This document shows positions 35,021 to 47,081 of a DNA stretch of 64,000 nucleotides, piece after piece. A program made the position numbers and the translations under genes. The DNA is taken from positions 20,432,749 through 20,496,748 of the forward strand of contig NC_089589.1 of the NCBI RefSeq assembly GCF_019320115.1. Reading direction: 5' to 3'. The stretch comes from Miscanthus floridulus (taxonomy: Eukaryota; Streptophyta; Magnoliopsida; Poales; Poaceae). The notes under the pieces are model-generated. The model saw only the letters and a program-made list of their open reading frames with translations. It was not told the origin of the DNA and did no database searches. The first letter of the stretch is position 1. Every line of letters begins with the position of its first letter.

Positions 35021-36612
35021 TGAAATGATCATGATGCCCAAGAGAGGGCGAATTGGGCTTCTCTAAATTTTCTCACAACAATAAAGTCCTATTGCTTGGC
35101 CCATTTCACCCCTTGTGCCTAAAAGTGATTTCTATTTGACTGAACAAAAGTTTTGCACCCTAGGTTCTAATCCTACTCTAGCATAGCAATTCTAGGAATG
35201 TAAATACAAGAATGTAATTGTTCAAATGTAAATGCTCAAAGTAAAGAGAGGGAAAGGAACATGGTGATGTTTTCCTGAGGTATCAGAGAGTCAGCACTCC
35301 CCACTAGTCCTCGTCGGAGCACCCACGTAAGGGTATAGCTCCCCCATGATCCATGCAAGGATCAAGTGCTCTCTATGGGCTAAATCTTTCTCGCTCTGAC
35401 ACGGTGAATCACGCCAACCGCTCAAAAGATGAGTTGGGTCATCCACAAGCTCCGCCGAAGGATCACCAAGCTCCCAATCGCCACCAAGCCATTTAGGTGA
35501 TGCCGATCACCAAGAGTAACAAGCACAAATTCTCACTTAACGATGACAAGCTTAATGAGAAAGGTGGATGCACACTTGCTACTCCCTATGCACGAATGAG
35601 GTCCTTAACCTTGGATTATCAAATCTCAAACACCTCACTAGGCTCTTGCACTCCCTTGCACACAAATGTATTTCCTCAGCCAAACAAATGGGCAAGAGAG
35701 CTTCCATGGATGAGTAGATGAGGTACAAATATCCCCCTCACAAGCCCATAGCCGTTTGAGCCAAGTCTCACTTTTCTGCGAGGCGTCGGACCAGTTCTGA
35801 CAGACCGTCAGACCAGTCCGACCCTCATAGAGTGAACAGTGCATGCACTATTTTTAGAAGGAGCCGTTGACACACTAGTGCTCCAAAACTGGTCCAATGG
35901 TACCCCATCGGACTTGTTCGACGCGAGTATACCCTCTCTAGATGCTCTCTGAAAGCCGTCGAACCAGTTACAAACTGGTCCAACGCCAGCTGTATACCAG
36001 TCTTATGCTCGCTGAACAAAAGTCCACTGAATGAACAGTGATCCTGTCCAGTTTGACGCCCTAGTCAAAGTGGTCTGACGCTCATTCTCAGCCTGAGGAG
36101 CTTCCTAGGCATGCCACGTACCCGTCAGACTGGTCTGGTGCCTTCGTCGAAACTGGTCCGACGCTCATTTAAACCCTCCTTTCACTTCCGATTCAAAAAC
36201 TTTGTGAATGGGGTTTGTTCCACTTATCTTTGGGCCTTCCCTGAGCTAACTAATGCTAAGTTTGACAAGTGTGCACCACACCTAATGCATTAGACTCACC
36301 TAGGTCAACCTACTAGTTCATACTCCCCTTTATAGTATGGCTAAAGGAAAAACAAAGTTCTAAACTACTCTAAGTGTCTCTCCAACACCAATCGACACTT
36401 AGAACTAGTGCATCCTTAACCTTGTCGTTCATCCTTTGAAAACTAAAACAATTTCCATCGATAGGGGCATGAAAACCATTGATTGCCCAAACAATCACCG
36501 TTATCAAGACCAAACTTAAATTGCCTCTACAAAATACATGTTAGTCACAATAATCTTATGTCGTCATTAATCACCGAAACCCACTAAGGGCCTAGATGCT
36601 TTTAATTGATAA
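35021..36612 (-). repeat. 5' LTR of the SIRE-type copia element
   Basis: It starts (plus strand) tgaaatgatcatgatgccc next to the primer site. It runs to about 36612, where the minus strand reads aaaagcatctaggcccttagtggg, a typical SIRE LTR opening, though the terminal TG there is mutated. Bases 35780-36160 hold many short cgtcggaccagtccgac-type inverted and direct repeats. Confidence 0.6.
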
Positions 36613-36938
36613 GGTCCAAATGAGTAAAAAGTTGATGGACACGAATATAATGCTGGAAACCTTCCGCTACATGTAGGAATACAATACTCCTCCTAGGCAA
36701 CATGGTGGGGAGGGATTGAGAGCTTGAAAGCCCTAGTTTGGTTTTGGCTAATTGAGACAACCTAGTGGACTAACCCTATGCTCTAAGTGTTGGTTATGAG
36801 ATAGGTTGGTTCACATCCAAGGTGGAGCTAGATTGCACACATGGTGATGGCGGTGGCCAAAATGATGATCAAGTGCTCCACATTTGAAAAAGAAGAAAGA
36901 GAAAAACAAAATGCAATGGCCCAAGGCAAAGGTATAAG
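36613..36938. other. Spacer between two LTR elements
   Basis: No gene or recognised repeat. A low-complexity AG/A-rich stretch (36880-36930) immediately precedes the next LTR. The open frame 36841-37107 crosses the LTR boundary and is not a gene. Confidence 0.4.
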
Positions 36939-38293
36939 TGTTGACGATCAGTACAGCAAAAATGAACCATCAACTTTACCTGCTAGAATCCTTAAAATCA
37001 AACATCACCATAGGTTTAGGAGCTTTAACCTAACAAAATCCACAGGTCTTGGTGAATATTTGTATGCAGGTGAATTTAGCCATTCTATAGGCCAAATTGG
37101 GCCATAATATGTCAATAATTTTGATGATCCATGACAGACTCAGCTGAAAAGAGCATCAAGACCATCATCCAAGACTTACCGCCAAAGATCAGCGTGAGAG
37201 GCTGACAGCGGGGTCGGCCGACCCCACCCCTAGGTCGGTAGACGTGTGGGCCCCTCCTGTCAGGTCCTCCTTCGACGTGAAGCATCCACTGCCGATGAGA
37301 ATCAATCTCCAATGTGCATTCAAGTTGGTTCGAATCAAGGGACAAGATGAAGTCGTGACACGGATCGATGACGTGGCACTAACTTGCTCCCTACTCCATC
37401 TCCCCTATAAAAGGCCCCCTAGACCCCCTCCATAAGGCCATCCATTGAGGATCAATTAGATCAAGACACAGCAGGAGGAATAGGTCTAGAACTCTCCAAT
37501 GTAGTAGAGAGTTAGGGTCGAGTTGGACTCATGTCCAGATTACGGATCTAGCCTCGGAGGATTGATAAGCCATTGTATCTATACTTTCATATCTTATGAG
37601 ACTTCAATATTTACATGTCATATTCTTATCTACATGGTTATGCTTATTTTGGTTATATGCCTAGAGTAGTCGTAGTTATATTTATGTTTATGCATAGGAT
37701 CGCAGAGCGCTTGGCTTAGTGATCGAACATGGCTAAGGAGCAGACTTTGTGTAAGCATGGTGCTTATACATTGTAGTGCCTGCGGATGCAAACTGCATTC
37801 CAAAACGTGTTGTAGGTCGCGGTTGTGACAGCCTCATTGGTTCTCTATAATCCACCTCCTGTTTGTAGGACTAGTAGGACCCAGTTGCGATGGAAGAGGC
37901 ATATTTAGCTATACTCTTCTTTAGTAATGTCCCTTATGCATGAATGTAGAACTAATCTTTTGCTATAATAAGTTTATATGCCTGTAGTGGGAATATCATA
38001 GAAATCTTCCTCACCCGTTATACTCCAAAGTTATCAAGTCTATTAATTTTATCATGGATTTATCCCCTGAGTGTCATTATGCTTAATGCCTATCTTTATA
38101 TTTACCCCTATTCTAGCTATGCTGGTATGTTGATTAGTACATATTCCTTTTATCTTTATTCCATTGTTTCCCTATGGTAAAATATAAATAGCGATACCTA
38201 GAATACTCTCGGTGAAATGCTACAATGGTATTCTGTGCGCTTGTGGAATTCTTATATTTTAGTTTACACTCATAAATACCAACAAGCATTTCA
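36939..38293 (+). repeat. 5' LTR of the non-autonomous element
   Basis: Starts tgttgacgatcag; the first 500 bp match 43478-43946. A TATA-like ccctataaaaggccccc lies at 37410-37426, a credible promoter. The 3' half (from about 37660) is related in inverted orientation to 44040-44830. It ends aagcatttca before the primer site. Confidence 0.75.
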
Positions 38294-38309
38294 GGTGCGT
38301 TGCCGGGAA
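38294..38309 (+). promoter_or_regulatory. Primer binding site, Athila-like
   Basis: ggtgcgttgccgggaa resembles the TGGCGCCGTTGCCGGGGA primer site (tRNA-Asp) of Athila and related elements, with several changes. Confidence 0.6.
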
Positions 38310-39003
38310 AACAATTGGCATAAATATTTCTACTAATTTACTTCTAGTTTTAGCGGGATTACCCCTGTTCCGTTGAATTGTGGAATAGACAGAACTGTTG
38401 ATGTCGTTTTACCCTTCCAGCAAGCTTCCACAAGAAAAGAAAAGAAGAAGAAACATTGAAGAACCCAGAGTGCCTGAACATTCATGATCCATCAACACTG
38501 GAACGCTGCCATTTCACAGGTTTGTATAAACATATATATTATTCTAACAACGTGTAGATTGGAAAAAAAGGTCACCGTCATAAGAATTAAAATCACATCC
38601 CATGTGATGAATATAGATGCTGCACTACTCACAAATTCTATCTCAAATTATGAGTCAAGTTAAGTTTTTATTGAAAAAGGTGAGATAGTCCTGCTCATGG
38701 ACTTTAAACTTGATGAGCAGTTATCTTTTAATTTTTTCATTCCACTACATGTTTATTTTGAATAATCAATGCATCCACTCTATTTAGCTTGAGTTTTCGC
38801 ATCCATAGCAAGTTTAGGTCCCTGCATATATCCATATCACTTTGCATCTTTATCTAAAAATAAAAAAAGAAAAGAAAGAAAAAAATATTACTCGCCAAGA
38901 TCATGCTCTTTCACCTCTATTTGAATAAATCTTTGTAATGCTTTCATGCTACCCTTGTTTGCTATAGTATGCTTAGGTTTTGAAGTATCTTCATACGTCT
39001 TTT

Positions 39004-39229
39004 AAATTAAGCATGGTGCTTAGTTTAAAATGTTTTTTTTGAATTAAATTAGATGTGGTGTTTAGTTTGATTTTTTGAACCTAGAAGTGTGCTGATTTTA
39101 CTTCCAAATAGTTTTTAAATTAAGCATGGTGCTTAGGTTAAAATATTTTTCTAAATCAAACTAGACGTGGTGTCTAGGTTGATTTTTGAACCAAGAGTGT
39201 GCATTAGTAGACACTGGATATTTTATTGG
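39004..39229. repeat. Two-copy ~113-bp direct repeat
   Basis: aaattaagcatggtgcttag.ttaaaat begins at about 39004 and 39117. Each copy continues through agatgtggtg(t)ttag and gaacc.agagtgtgc with moderate divergence. Confidence 0.75.
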
Positions 39230-41955
39230 ACTAACCTCTGCAGGAAACTCTCAAATTCAATTTGGGAAAGTCCCGAGATAAATTCATATCGGAGATGAAT
39301 CATGGCATATGATGAACTACAAATAGCTTTGCACAAAGAAGACACAGCTCACTTATCATGTATGGTAGAACTGTAAGTATTAAAGTTTATTCATTTTGTC
39401 TTTTGTTGCAAGTTACCTTTTGCCTTGAACCATGTTAGAATACGGCGAACAAATAAAAAATTATATAAAAAATGATAAACAAAATCTATGCTAAAGTAAT
39501 CCTAAAATCGTCTTTTCATTAGCATAGATGAAAATCACATAAATTATGGACAACTACCTGTATTTTAAATTTATTGTAATCCCTCGGGTATGTGTCCACT
39601 AACATTTTGTAGGGATAAATAAGTATAAGTTATGTCTGTTCATGGTTTGGTATGAACCTGCACCAAACCACCACTGCAGCTATGGAATAAAAAGGAAGAA
39701 GACGAGTGCTATAAAATGGATTTAGAATAAAAGCACTCACTCATAGGAAGTGGACGAACAAATCAACAGGCTACAAGCAACGTTGAAGACAACTTAGCAT
39801 TGAGACTTCCCAAGACTCAAGCTAGGATGGTGATGATAAGTAGGGTGCAACCTACCCCATATTAGCCATACTAATGCCTGCTTTCATCATTTTCAAAGAC
39901 ACCAACTCACATGTCGGCAGCAAAGACCGAGATGATGAGATACTACTACATCACGGCATGCATTCTCGTGTCAACAAACATCATCAATCAATAGTGGTCT
40001 GCCGACTGTGTCTCGTGAGACCATGAACAACCATGGTTGCAAGATAACAACCCTAAGTCATTGGAGAGGAAGCTTTCACGCAAATACTAATGAGATTCTT
40101 CCATCGACCATCAAGACGGTTGGCGTATTGCTTTCTATCATGCACTAGAAGACAAAGACCATCAAGGAGGAACTCAAGTTTGCAGCTCCAATGAACACCA
40201 ACTCGTCAACCAAGAATCAACAAAAATCAAGAAAGGTTAACGGAAGATGAACTTCATCTCCTGAATCGGATGGTACAAAGAAAAATTAAATGCAAGGGAG
40301 AGGTCCTACTCAACGGACCTAAAATCATGAGCCCTCACCGTTAGGTAAATCGGTATGTATCTCATATTTCATTTCCATACAACTTTTGATTTTGAATTTT
40401 TGCATGTTTAGTTTTGAATCCAAACTCTTTTCCTTGATGCATAATAACTTAAAACAATCTTGTCTTAAGTTATGAAAAGAAATAAAAATAAATATATATA
40501 TATATTTGCTCGTATTATTTCTTTGCATAATAAAACTATGATAGCTTAGTTTCTCTAAGGTTGTGCTGTCAGGGTTTTCACGCCCCATAAAACACCTCTG
40601 TGGAGTGTAACAACCCACGAGATGCTTAGTGTGGTGGCAATAAAATCCCAAACAACTCATCTTGGAACAACTAAACTTTAACTTCCCTCTCTAATAAAGT
40701 CCTCCATAAAAAAATTAACAAAAACATGTTCCTAGGACAAGTTCCCTTTGGGTATTCTTTGTCACTAACCATTGCAGGTAAAGATTTTAAAAAGAACGAA
40801 GGGTGTACAATGTCCGAGAACATGGGAGTTCCAAAACACTCTAAGAGATGCTTCAACACTCACACTTGACTTTAAATGTCGAGTGACATAAAAGTCCAAG
40901 TGTGGGGGAGGAAGGTCGACTCTTCTACAGATGATCCGACCATGCTCTTCCTCCTCACAGGCCCCCATCGCTCTAGCACGCTGGTCTACAATCCATGTGC
41001 TCGGTATTACTTTGTTTCTATAAGTTTGAATGTGTTTGCAAATTCCATACATGAAAGTCAAACTTAAAATGTAAAATAAAATCAATCCTCAAGAGAAAAA
41101 GTAATGGTGAAAAAAATAAAGACACATATTAAAAACATGAGATAAATATTCTATGCTAATTAAAATGTTAAAACTAACTTTTCTATGGCATAGAAAATGA
41201 CCTTTAGCTCTATGACAACACTACCCTTGTTTTGAATTATTTGTACATTCCATCGGGTATGTGTTGTCCACTAATCCTTTGTAGAAAAGAAACAATGAAT
41301 GGAGCAAAGGGTCCAAACACAATGCCAGGATTCACAAAGAAAGATAAAAAATGGCATGATAAAAGAATGAGAAAGGAGCGCAATATAGGTGATAAGATGC
41401 TCATGAACAACTCAAGATACAAGGCTAGCTGAGCAAGGAAAGTTTCAAGTGGAAGGAAAGAACCACCACAAGTCATCTACCCTTCGTCACATGGTGGTAT
41501 CATGCTCCAATGATAAAGGTAACATCTTAAGGTACATGGTCATTATTTAAAAACTTTTCCTTGATTCTGGTATGCACATAAATGAAGAAACAAACATGTT
41601 TGAGTTACAACTTTACTTGATCCAACCTGACTAACTCAACATGTTTTGTTCTTTAAGTTTGTTCATAGCACTACTTTCTTGATCTCATAGTCTTAACCAA
41701 ATGAGCTAAAATGTTGCATATCTTATGTCTGGATGATGATAGTCATAATCATGTAAAATTTGATACATTATGTAAAGTTGGACAATCCTTACATAGGTTA
41801 AGCCACTCAACCTTTTTGCCAGGATGTATTCAAATGTTATATTCATACTCATTTTTCTGATATTATCACCCATGTTATAAGAATGAACAAGACTCATAAC
41901 ATCAACCTTATCGTATTCAACGTGCTTAAGGCTAGAGAGAAATGAATAAAGTTTT

Positions 41956-41986
41956 GGTTCTGTTGGTGTTTTTTCCACCAACAGAG
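41956..41986. repeat. Hairpin, 13-bp stem
   Basis: ggttctgttggtg and caccaacagagcc pair at 12 of 13 positions (the other pair is G-T) around a loop of about five T/C bases. It is not followed by a gene. It could be a structure in the element RNA or chance. Confidence 0.5.
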
Positions 41987-42618
41987 CCCATGCACTTGAT
42001 CTCTACCCCTTGTCTTTCTAAATAGGACACACTTCGAACGAAGTGTGGGGCGAAATTTGGTGAACCCGAAAGTAAAAGGTCTTAATCTGCAACAATGATG
42101 CACAATGAACAAGATGCTGCTAGCTTCCACTACTAATACTTCACTTCAAAACACTGGTTTGACATTTCATCCCATCTTCTTGGTACATGTGTGATACTTT
42201 GACATGTTTTTATGCAATCTTAAAATGAACCACGACCACACTTCAATTAAAATTTTGAAAAGTGACATGTTTATGATATCTTCGAGATAGAAGCTCACAT
42301 AAAGTTTGTTCCATATACATATACTTATGCTTGTGGGGAAAATATCTTTATAGGACAATAGTTCTGGCTTTGAAATCCTATCGATTCTAATCAAGGTACT
42401 TGGAGATTTTGTTTTGATAAAATGTTATAAAACCATAGTATCACATACTACTCAATGGTGAGAAATTCCTACCAAAGCCATATGATGTTTATATATGTTT
42501 TAAACCTTCTACATATGTTGCTTGTTATTGTGTTGAGCTTGGTCAAACTTTGTCGACCCTTGTTGAGAAATTTATCATGCTCTCATGATCAAGATCAGAT
42601 ACACACTACCAAAATATG

Positions 42619-42712
42619 CACTACTCCTACACTGGGAGTAGGCGCAAAAACTTGCTTTCCATTTAGATCCACCCAAAAATGTTCTACTCCAACACTAGGA
42701 GTAGGCAAAAAC
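42619..42712. repeat. Duplicated hairpin (two ~30-bp copies, 63 bp apart)
   Basis: ctactcctacactgggagtagg and ctactccaacactaggagtagg each form a 7-bp stem (ctactcc/ggagtag) and are each followed by c..aaaaac. Two copies with conserved arms and a variable loop suggest a conserved structure. Confidence 0.65.
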
Positions 42713-43462
42713 ATGCTTGTTAGGTTCCACCAAATAAATACTCCATAAAAAGATAGTGATCTCTCTCTAAATATATGGTTTAGTAGAAGAGGCATGGGCT
42801 ATGGAAAAGTATGAAAAATTAAAAAATATATATATGGACACATGAAGGTCCCAGTATAGAAAAAATATGTGAGCACATGAAGGCTCATGCTTAGTTGAAA
42901 AAAAAAGAGAAAGAAGAAAGATAGCCATGTCTCAAAATAATAAGTTGTAGAAAGAGATCATATCTACAAAAGGAGTATATATCCACCATATATCCATACA
43001 CATGCACATCTTGATCTAAGAGTAAGACATTTTTTCCATGGATCCATTGTTTGACTTAACAATATATGCAATGCAAGTATGCCTTTATACTTTTCCCTAC
43101 CTGAAGTCCACATAAGCTTTTTAGAAGTAGGAAGGAAAAGAAGGCATTGCTATGATGTGCCTTGGTGAGGAATCATACACCATTGAGTGATTTGAAAGTA
43201 CCATTTGAGGAGTATAAAGTGAACTATGCTTTTCTTGTGAAAACTTTAAAAACTCCAAGTTGCTAAGATAAGGATTTGGGAAGATGACTTCGCTTCGAGA
43301 GCTATTCCACTTTTCAACCGCTCAAGGATATATGTTAGCCAATGCCACATATCCCACCTGTGTAAGGAATGTTTTGGAATAGCCTTTATGTTAGTTGTAT
43401 ATCTTAAGATGTTATGCTCATGATACTTCATTTTGAATCATTACTCGGGACGAGCAAAGAAC

Positions 43463-43473
43463 AAGTGTGGGGG
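43463..43473 (+). promoter_or_regulatory. Polypurine tract of the non-autonomous element
   Basis: aagtgtggggg lies four bases before the 3' LTR start at 43478. This wording is the common PPT of Athila-like elements. Confidence 0.65.
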
Positions 43474-43477
43474 TTAT

Positions 43478-43946
43478 TGTTGATAGTCGTTACAGCAAAA
43501 ATAAATCATCAACTTTACCTGCTAGAATCCTTAAAATCAAACATCACCATAGGTTTAGGAGCTTTAAACTAACGAATTCCACAAGTCTTGGTGAATATTT
43601 ATATGTAGGTGAATTTAGCCATTCTACGGGCCAAATTGGGCCATAATACGTCAAGTAATTTTGATGATCGACGACGGACTCAGCTAAAAAGGGCCTCAAG
43701 ACCATCATCCAAGACTTACCACTAAACATCAGCGCGAGAGGCTGACAGGGGGGTCTGTCGATCTGTGGGCCACTCCTGTCAGGTCCTCCTTCGATGTGAA
43801 GCATCCACCACCTATGAGGCTCAATCTCCAATGTGCATTCAAGTCGGTTCAAATCAAGGGACGAGATGAAGTCATGACACGGATCAATGACGTGGAATTG
43901 ACTTGCTCCCTACTCCATCCCCCATATAAAAGGCCCCTTAGACCCC
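43478..43946 (+). repeat. Truncated 3' LTR of the non-autonomous element
   Basis: It matches 36939-37430 including the TATA-like cccatataaaaggcccc (43920-43936). It ends abruptly at gacccc, where an inverted LTR relative begins with tgttgacattt. Confidence 0.75.
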
Positions 43947-44965
43947 TGTTGACATTTCTTAGCGTTGCTACTAAGAACGAAGTTTAAATCCTAACCGCTA
44001 GCAACAGCCAAGAAATGCTTATTGGTATTTATTAACGTGTCACTTGGTTGAAGTACTTAGCCACCTATTATAAATCTATATCTCCTAACTTTACTACGTT
44101 TTCATCCCTAGTGATGATGCCAGAGATATGTGTTGGTACTACATAGTATTACTACTAGAATCACACTAAGTAGATCTTTATTAAAGTATGTGACTATATA
44201 AATCTATGAATAAAGAGTATCCGCAAGCGCACAGATAATATACCCTTGTAGCATTTTACCCGAGAGTATTCCAAGTATCGTTATTTATATTTTTACCACT
44301 GGGAAGGTCTAGCATAGACATGTATTGATAACTTATATTATTGAAGGAGAAGTAAACCATAACAAATACTCTACTCACAACATGGATAAGCCATAAGATA
44401 AGATATGTATATATGATAAGTAATGACAATGATAAGTCACTCAGAGCACTCCTTTCTATGGCATTAACATAGTCAGGTAGAATATTAAAGGAATAATTCC
44501 TAAGTCATTCTTAATTACAAGTCAAAGCGTACATTTTATTAGTGCAATTACACCTAGTAATCATGGCTAAGATCATCATCATATCTATATAGAAGGGATA
44601 TTACTAAGGAAGATTGAGGGCAGAGCTCGTTCTACCTTCGTAATCTGACCCTACGTGCACCTATATTCGGGGAGTGGATTACAAAGGACTCAATGGGAGT
44701 GTCAAATCCGCGATCTACCACATGACCCAGAATATAGGGTGTATCAGCAGGTAAACAATGTATAAGCACCATGCTTACACAATGTCGACCACCCACCCAT
44801 GGTACCTTGGAGTGTGCGCTATACGAACTTATGCATAAACATAATGATAAACTATCTATACTAAGCATATAATCAAAGTAGACGTTGAACATCATAATGA
44901 AGAACATGAATAAGATGAATATTGAGATTGTCATAACAATTGTAACAAGCATATAAAAATAATGA
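43947..44965 (-). repeat. Inverted LTR relative
   Basis: Read on the minus strand this resembles the 3' half of the LTR at 36939-38293: gtaagcatggtgcttatacattgt, gatcgcgg.tttgac, atactctcgg.taaaatgctacaa and ataaataccaa.aagcatttc all occur in the same order. It ends in a PBS-like ttggctgttgctagcgg. It is probably the LTR of a second element inserted head-to-head or rearranged. No coding sequence. Confidence 0.6.
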
Positions 44966-45002
44966 AGAAACAAAAGAGAGAGGGGTACAATTTGAGCCAA
45001 TC

Positions 45003-45015
45003 GGCTCTGATACCA
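45003..45015 (-). promoter_or_regulatory. tRNA-Met primer site of a second SIRE-type element
   Basis: The minus strand reads TGGTATCAGAGCC two bases from the LTR at 45018. Only about 35 bases of the internal leader survive to its left, so the element is truncated. Confidence 0.8.
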
Positions 45016-45017
45016 AT

Positions 45018-46411
45018 TGAAGGGGACCATGACACCTAAGAGGGGGGGGGGGGTGAATTAGGCAACTTAAAATTCTAACTCTAAACTATGGCCTCTCTTT
45101 CTAATCCTTAGCAAAACCTATGCAAAAGATAAACTATCTAAATGTGCAACTACGGTTTTGCTAATGTGTTGCTATCTCTACCGCAAAAGGAGTAATACAA
45201 TCTATGTAAATGCGAAAGCTAAAGAGTAAGGTAGAGATATGCAAACTCCCATCGACGACTCTGGTATTTTTACCGAGGTATCGAGAAGCGCGCAAGCTTC
45301 CCCGTAGTCCTCGTTGGAGCACCTCGCAAGGAATCCCTCGCAAGGGCAAGCTCCCGGTCGGGTAACTCCTTGGATAGCCTCGGGCCTTCTCCACGCGTAA
45401 GTGGGTCTCCGATGTGCCTTCTGGCAAGCCTCTCCCGGATGCTCCCCGCCGTCTTCACTATCAAGCTTCTGGCCGAAACGCCGCGGGCCTTGTTCTCTCC
45501 GGTACACGGTGGCGGCCACACCACAAACGCGGTTGGTGTGATATCGCAAGACTACAAGCCCCTCCGATATACAACAATGGTGCGCGCAAGCACCGAGTGG
45601 TAAGAGGTATGCAAACCTCACTAAACACTAGGCCTAAACCTAGAGCAAGCGCATAGGTGGTGGTCTAATCAACCTAAGCACTTTGCAAAGCACCTACGCT
45701 AATCACCTAATGAAACACTAAGCACTATGCAAGTGGAGATCACTAAAATGGTGTATCAACACCCTTGATATGTTTCCTCAGCTCCACCACACTCAATTGG
45801 CCGGTTGGGGGGTCTATTTATAAGCCCCACTGAGAAAGTAGCTGTTGGGGACGAAATCCCGCTTTTCTGCTACTGACCGGGCGCTGATCACGTCCTGACC
45901 GGACGCGTCCGGTCGTCCCGACCGTTGGAGCCATGATTAACTGATCGGACGCTGCCAGCGTCCGGTCACATTTTTGCAGCTCTGGAACCTCTCTGTACTC
46001 GACCGGACTCTGTTGTCCTACGTCCGGTCGATCTGCCGCCAACGTCCGGTCTAGCGTCCGGTCACGCCTGTTGCCGAGCCTCTTGATCGGAGCATCCGGT
46101 CACTTTCCTCCAGCATCTGGTCCAACGTCCGGTCACTTCAGTGAGCTCGTTTCTTCGTGATCTTGCGTACGGCTTGGTTCCTATCTTCATGCTTGGACTT
46201 TGCTTGATATCTTGGGTCTTCTCTGGTGCTTCTAAGGTCTTGCTTATGGTGTTGATCATCGGAATCATCACGTTGCCTTCGTCCAAGTCACATCTTGCAC
46301 CCTATTGAACTATAAAACAATCACTTGCAAATTCATTAGTCCAATTTGGTTGTGTTGGTCATCAAACACCAAAATCCAATGTAAATGGGCCAAGGGTCCA
46401 TTTTCCTTACA
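45018..46411 (-). repeat. SIRE-type copia LTR
   Basis: Starts (plus strand) tgaaggggaccatgacacc and ends attttccttaca, so the minus strand opens TGTAAGGAAAATGGACCCTTGG, a common start of grass SIRE LTRs. Bases 45840-46140 contain about eight copies of (a)ccggacg/cgtccggt, including the 18-bp perfect palindrome at 45897-45914. Open frames at 45161-45656 are within the LTR and show no domain. Confidence 0.75.
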
Positions 46412-46972
46412 CTATCCACAACCACACCTCCGGAATAATCACCGGCAAGTAAATAATCACCACATGGACACACCGGAAGGCAAGTAAATAAAATGGAATA
46501 AAACGGAAAGAGAATTATGGGAAGAGAAAGGAATTTATTGGAATATCACCACGCAATGATCATGATCGTGATCCAAATCTCGTTCGTCGTCCTTCGCGTT
46601 GCGTGTTGACAAAAATGAATTGTTGCCATGCCTCATGCGGGCTAGGATATTGTAAGTCCGAGTATACATGTTTTGGGCAAGACAGAGCATGAATAAATTC
46701 AATTCGATGCCTAGCAATAAATTTTCAGTCTTTGAGGCTAGCAATAAATTTTCAGTCTTTGAGGCAACTGATGTTTGTTGTAACTTTCAGACAACAAGCT
46801 CCAAGCCTAGCTTTTATTTCAGATTCATTACGATAATGAATGTGTTTCTAGATATTATCATGGTATAATACACGTGAAAAATTAAATTGATACATTCTTG
46901 ATTTTGACTTTGCTAACAAACATCTCATTCAATTTATGTTGCACCCGTTGCAACGTACGGGCACACATCTAG
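46412..46972 (+). mobile_element. Helitron, 3' end (5' limit unknown)
   Basis: At 46944-46962 cccgttgcaacgtacggg forms a hairpin (CCCGT/ACGGG stem). It is followed seven bases later by CTAG (46969-46972) and then a host T. Hairpin plus CTAG before T is the Helitron 3' terminus, and this hairpin wording is the usual one in grasses. The 5' TC end cannot be placed; the start given is only the edge of the preceding LTR. No Rep/helicase coding is present. A 27-bp exact tandem duplication (46711-46764) lies inside. Confidence 0.6.
46711..46764. repeat. 27-bp tandem duplication
   Basis: Two identical adjacent copies of a unit starting ctagcaataaattttcagt at 46711 and 46738. Confidence 0.9.
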
Positions 46973-47081
46973 TTAACTAATAGGAAGCAAAGTGATAACA
47001 GATGTCTTGAATGTTTGGTGCAAGCAAATGCCATCAACTACCAACTAGCTATTGCCGGCCAATCTGTTCAATAACGTTTAC

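Larger units (their letters stand above)
15840..36612 (-). mobile_element. SIRE/Maximus-type Ty1/copia retrotransposon, interrupted
   Basis: From right to left on the minus strand: LTR (35021-36612), tRNA-Met primer site, gag, gag-pre-integrase/protease, integrase, RT and RNase H, which is the copia order. The long gag with a coiled-coil tail, the LTR full of gtcggac repeats and the RNase H wording fit the SIRE/Maximus (Opie/Ji-like) lineage. A Tat element (20435-33926) sits inside gag. A matching 3' LTR was not found. Many stops and frame changes show it is inactive. Confidence 0.8.
38310..43462 (+). other. Non-coding interior of the LTR element
   Basis: AT-rich, with only short open frames (for example 40325-40660, 41232-41476, 41706-42130, 42455-42795), none with a domain. 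It contains a 113-bp-spaced direct repeat (39004-39229), a purine-rich tract aagtgtgggggaggaagg (40898) resembling a second PPT, and three hairpins listed separately. I see no gag or pol trace. Confidence 0.6.
36939..43946 (+). mobile_element. Non-autonomous LTR retrotransposon without coding capacity
   Basis: The 5' LTR 36939-38293 and a truncated 3' LTR 43478-43946 both start TGTTGA and are clearly similar over 470 bp. The PBS-like ggtgcgttgccgggaa follows the 5' LTR, and the PPT-like aagtgtggggg precedes the 3' LTR. Both features recall Athila-group elements. The 5.2-kb interior has only short unrelated open frames, so it is a large-derivative type dependent on another element's proteins. 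The 3' LTR is cut off after 470 bp. Confidence 0.75.

Noticed and set aside
36841..37107. 88-codon plus-strand frame
   Set aside because: Crosses the LTR start at 36939, and the LTR part recurs in the other LTR without the upstream part.
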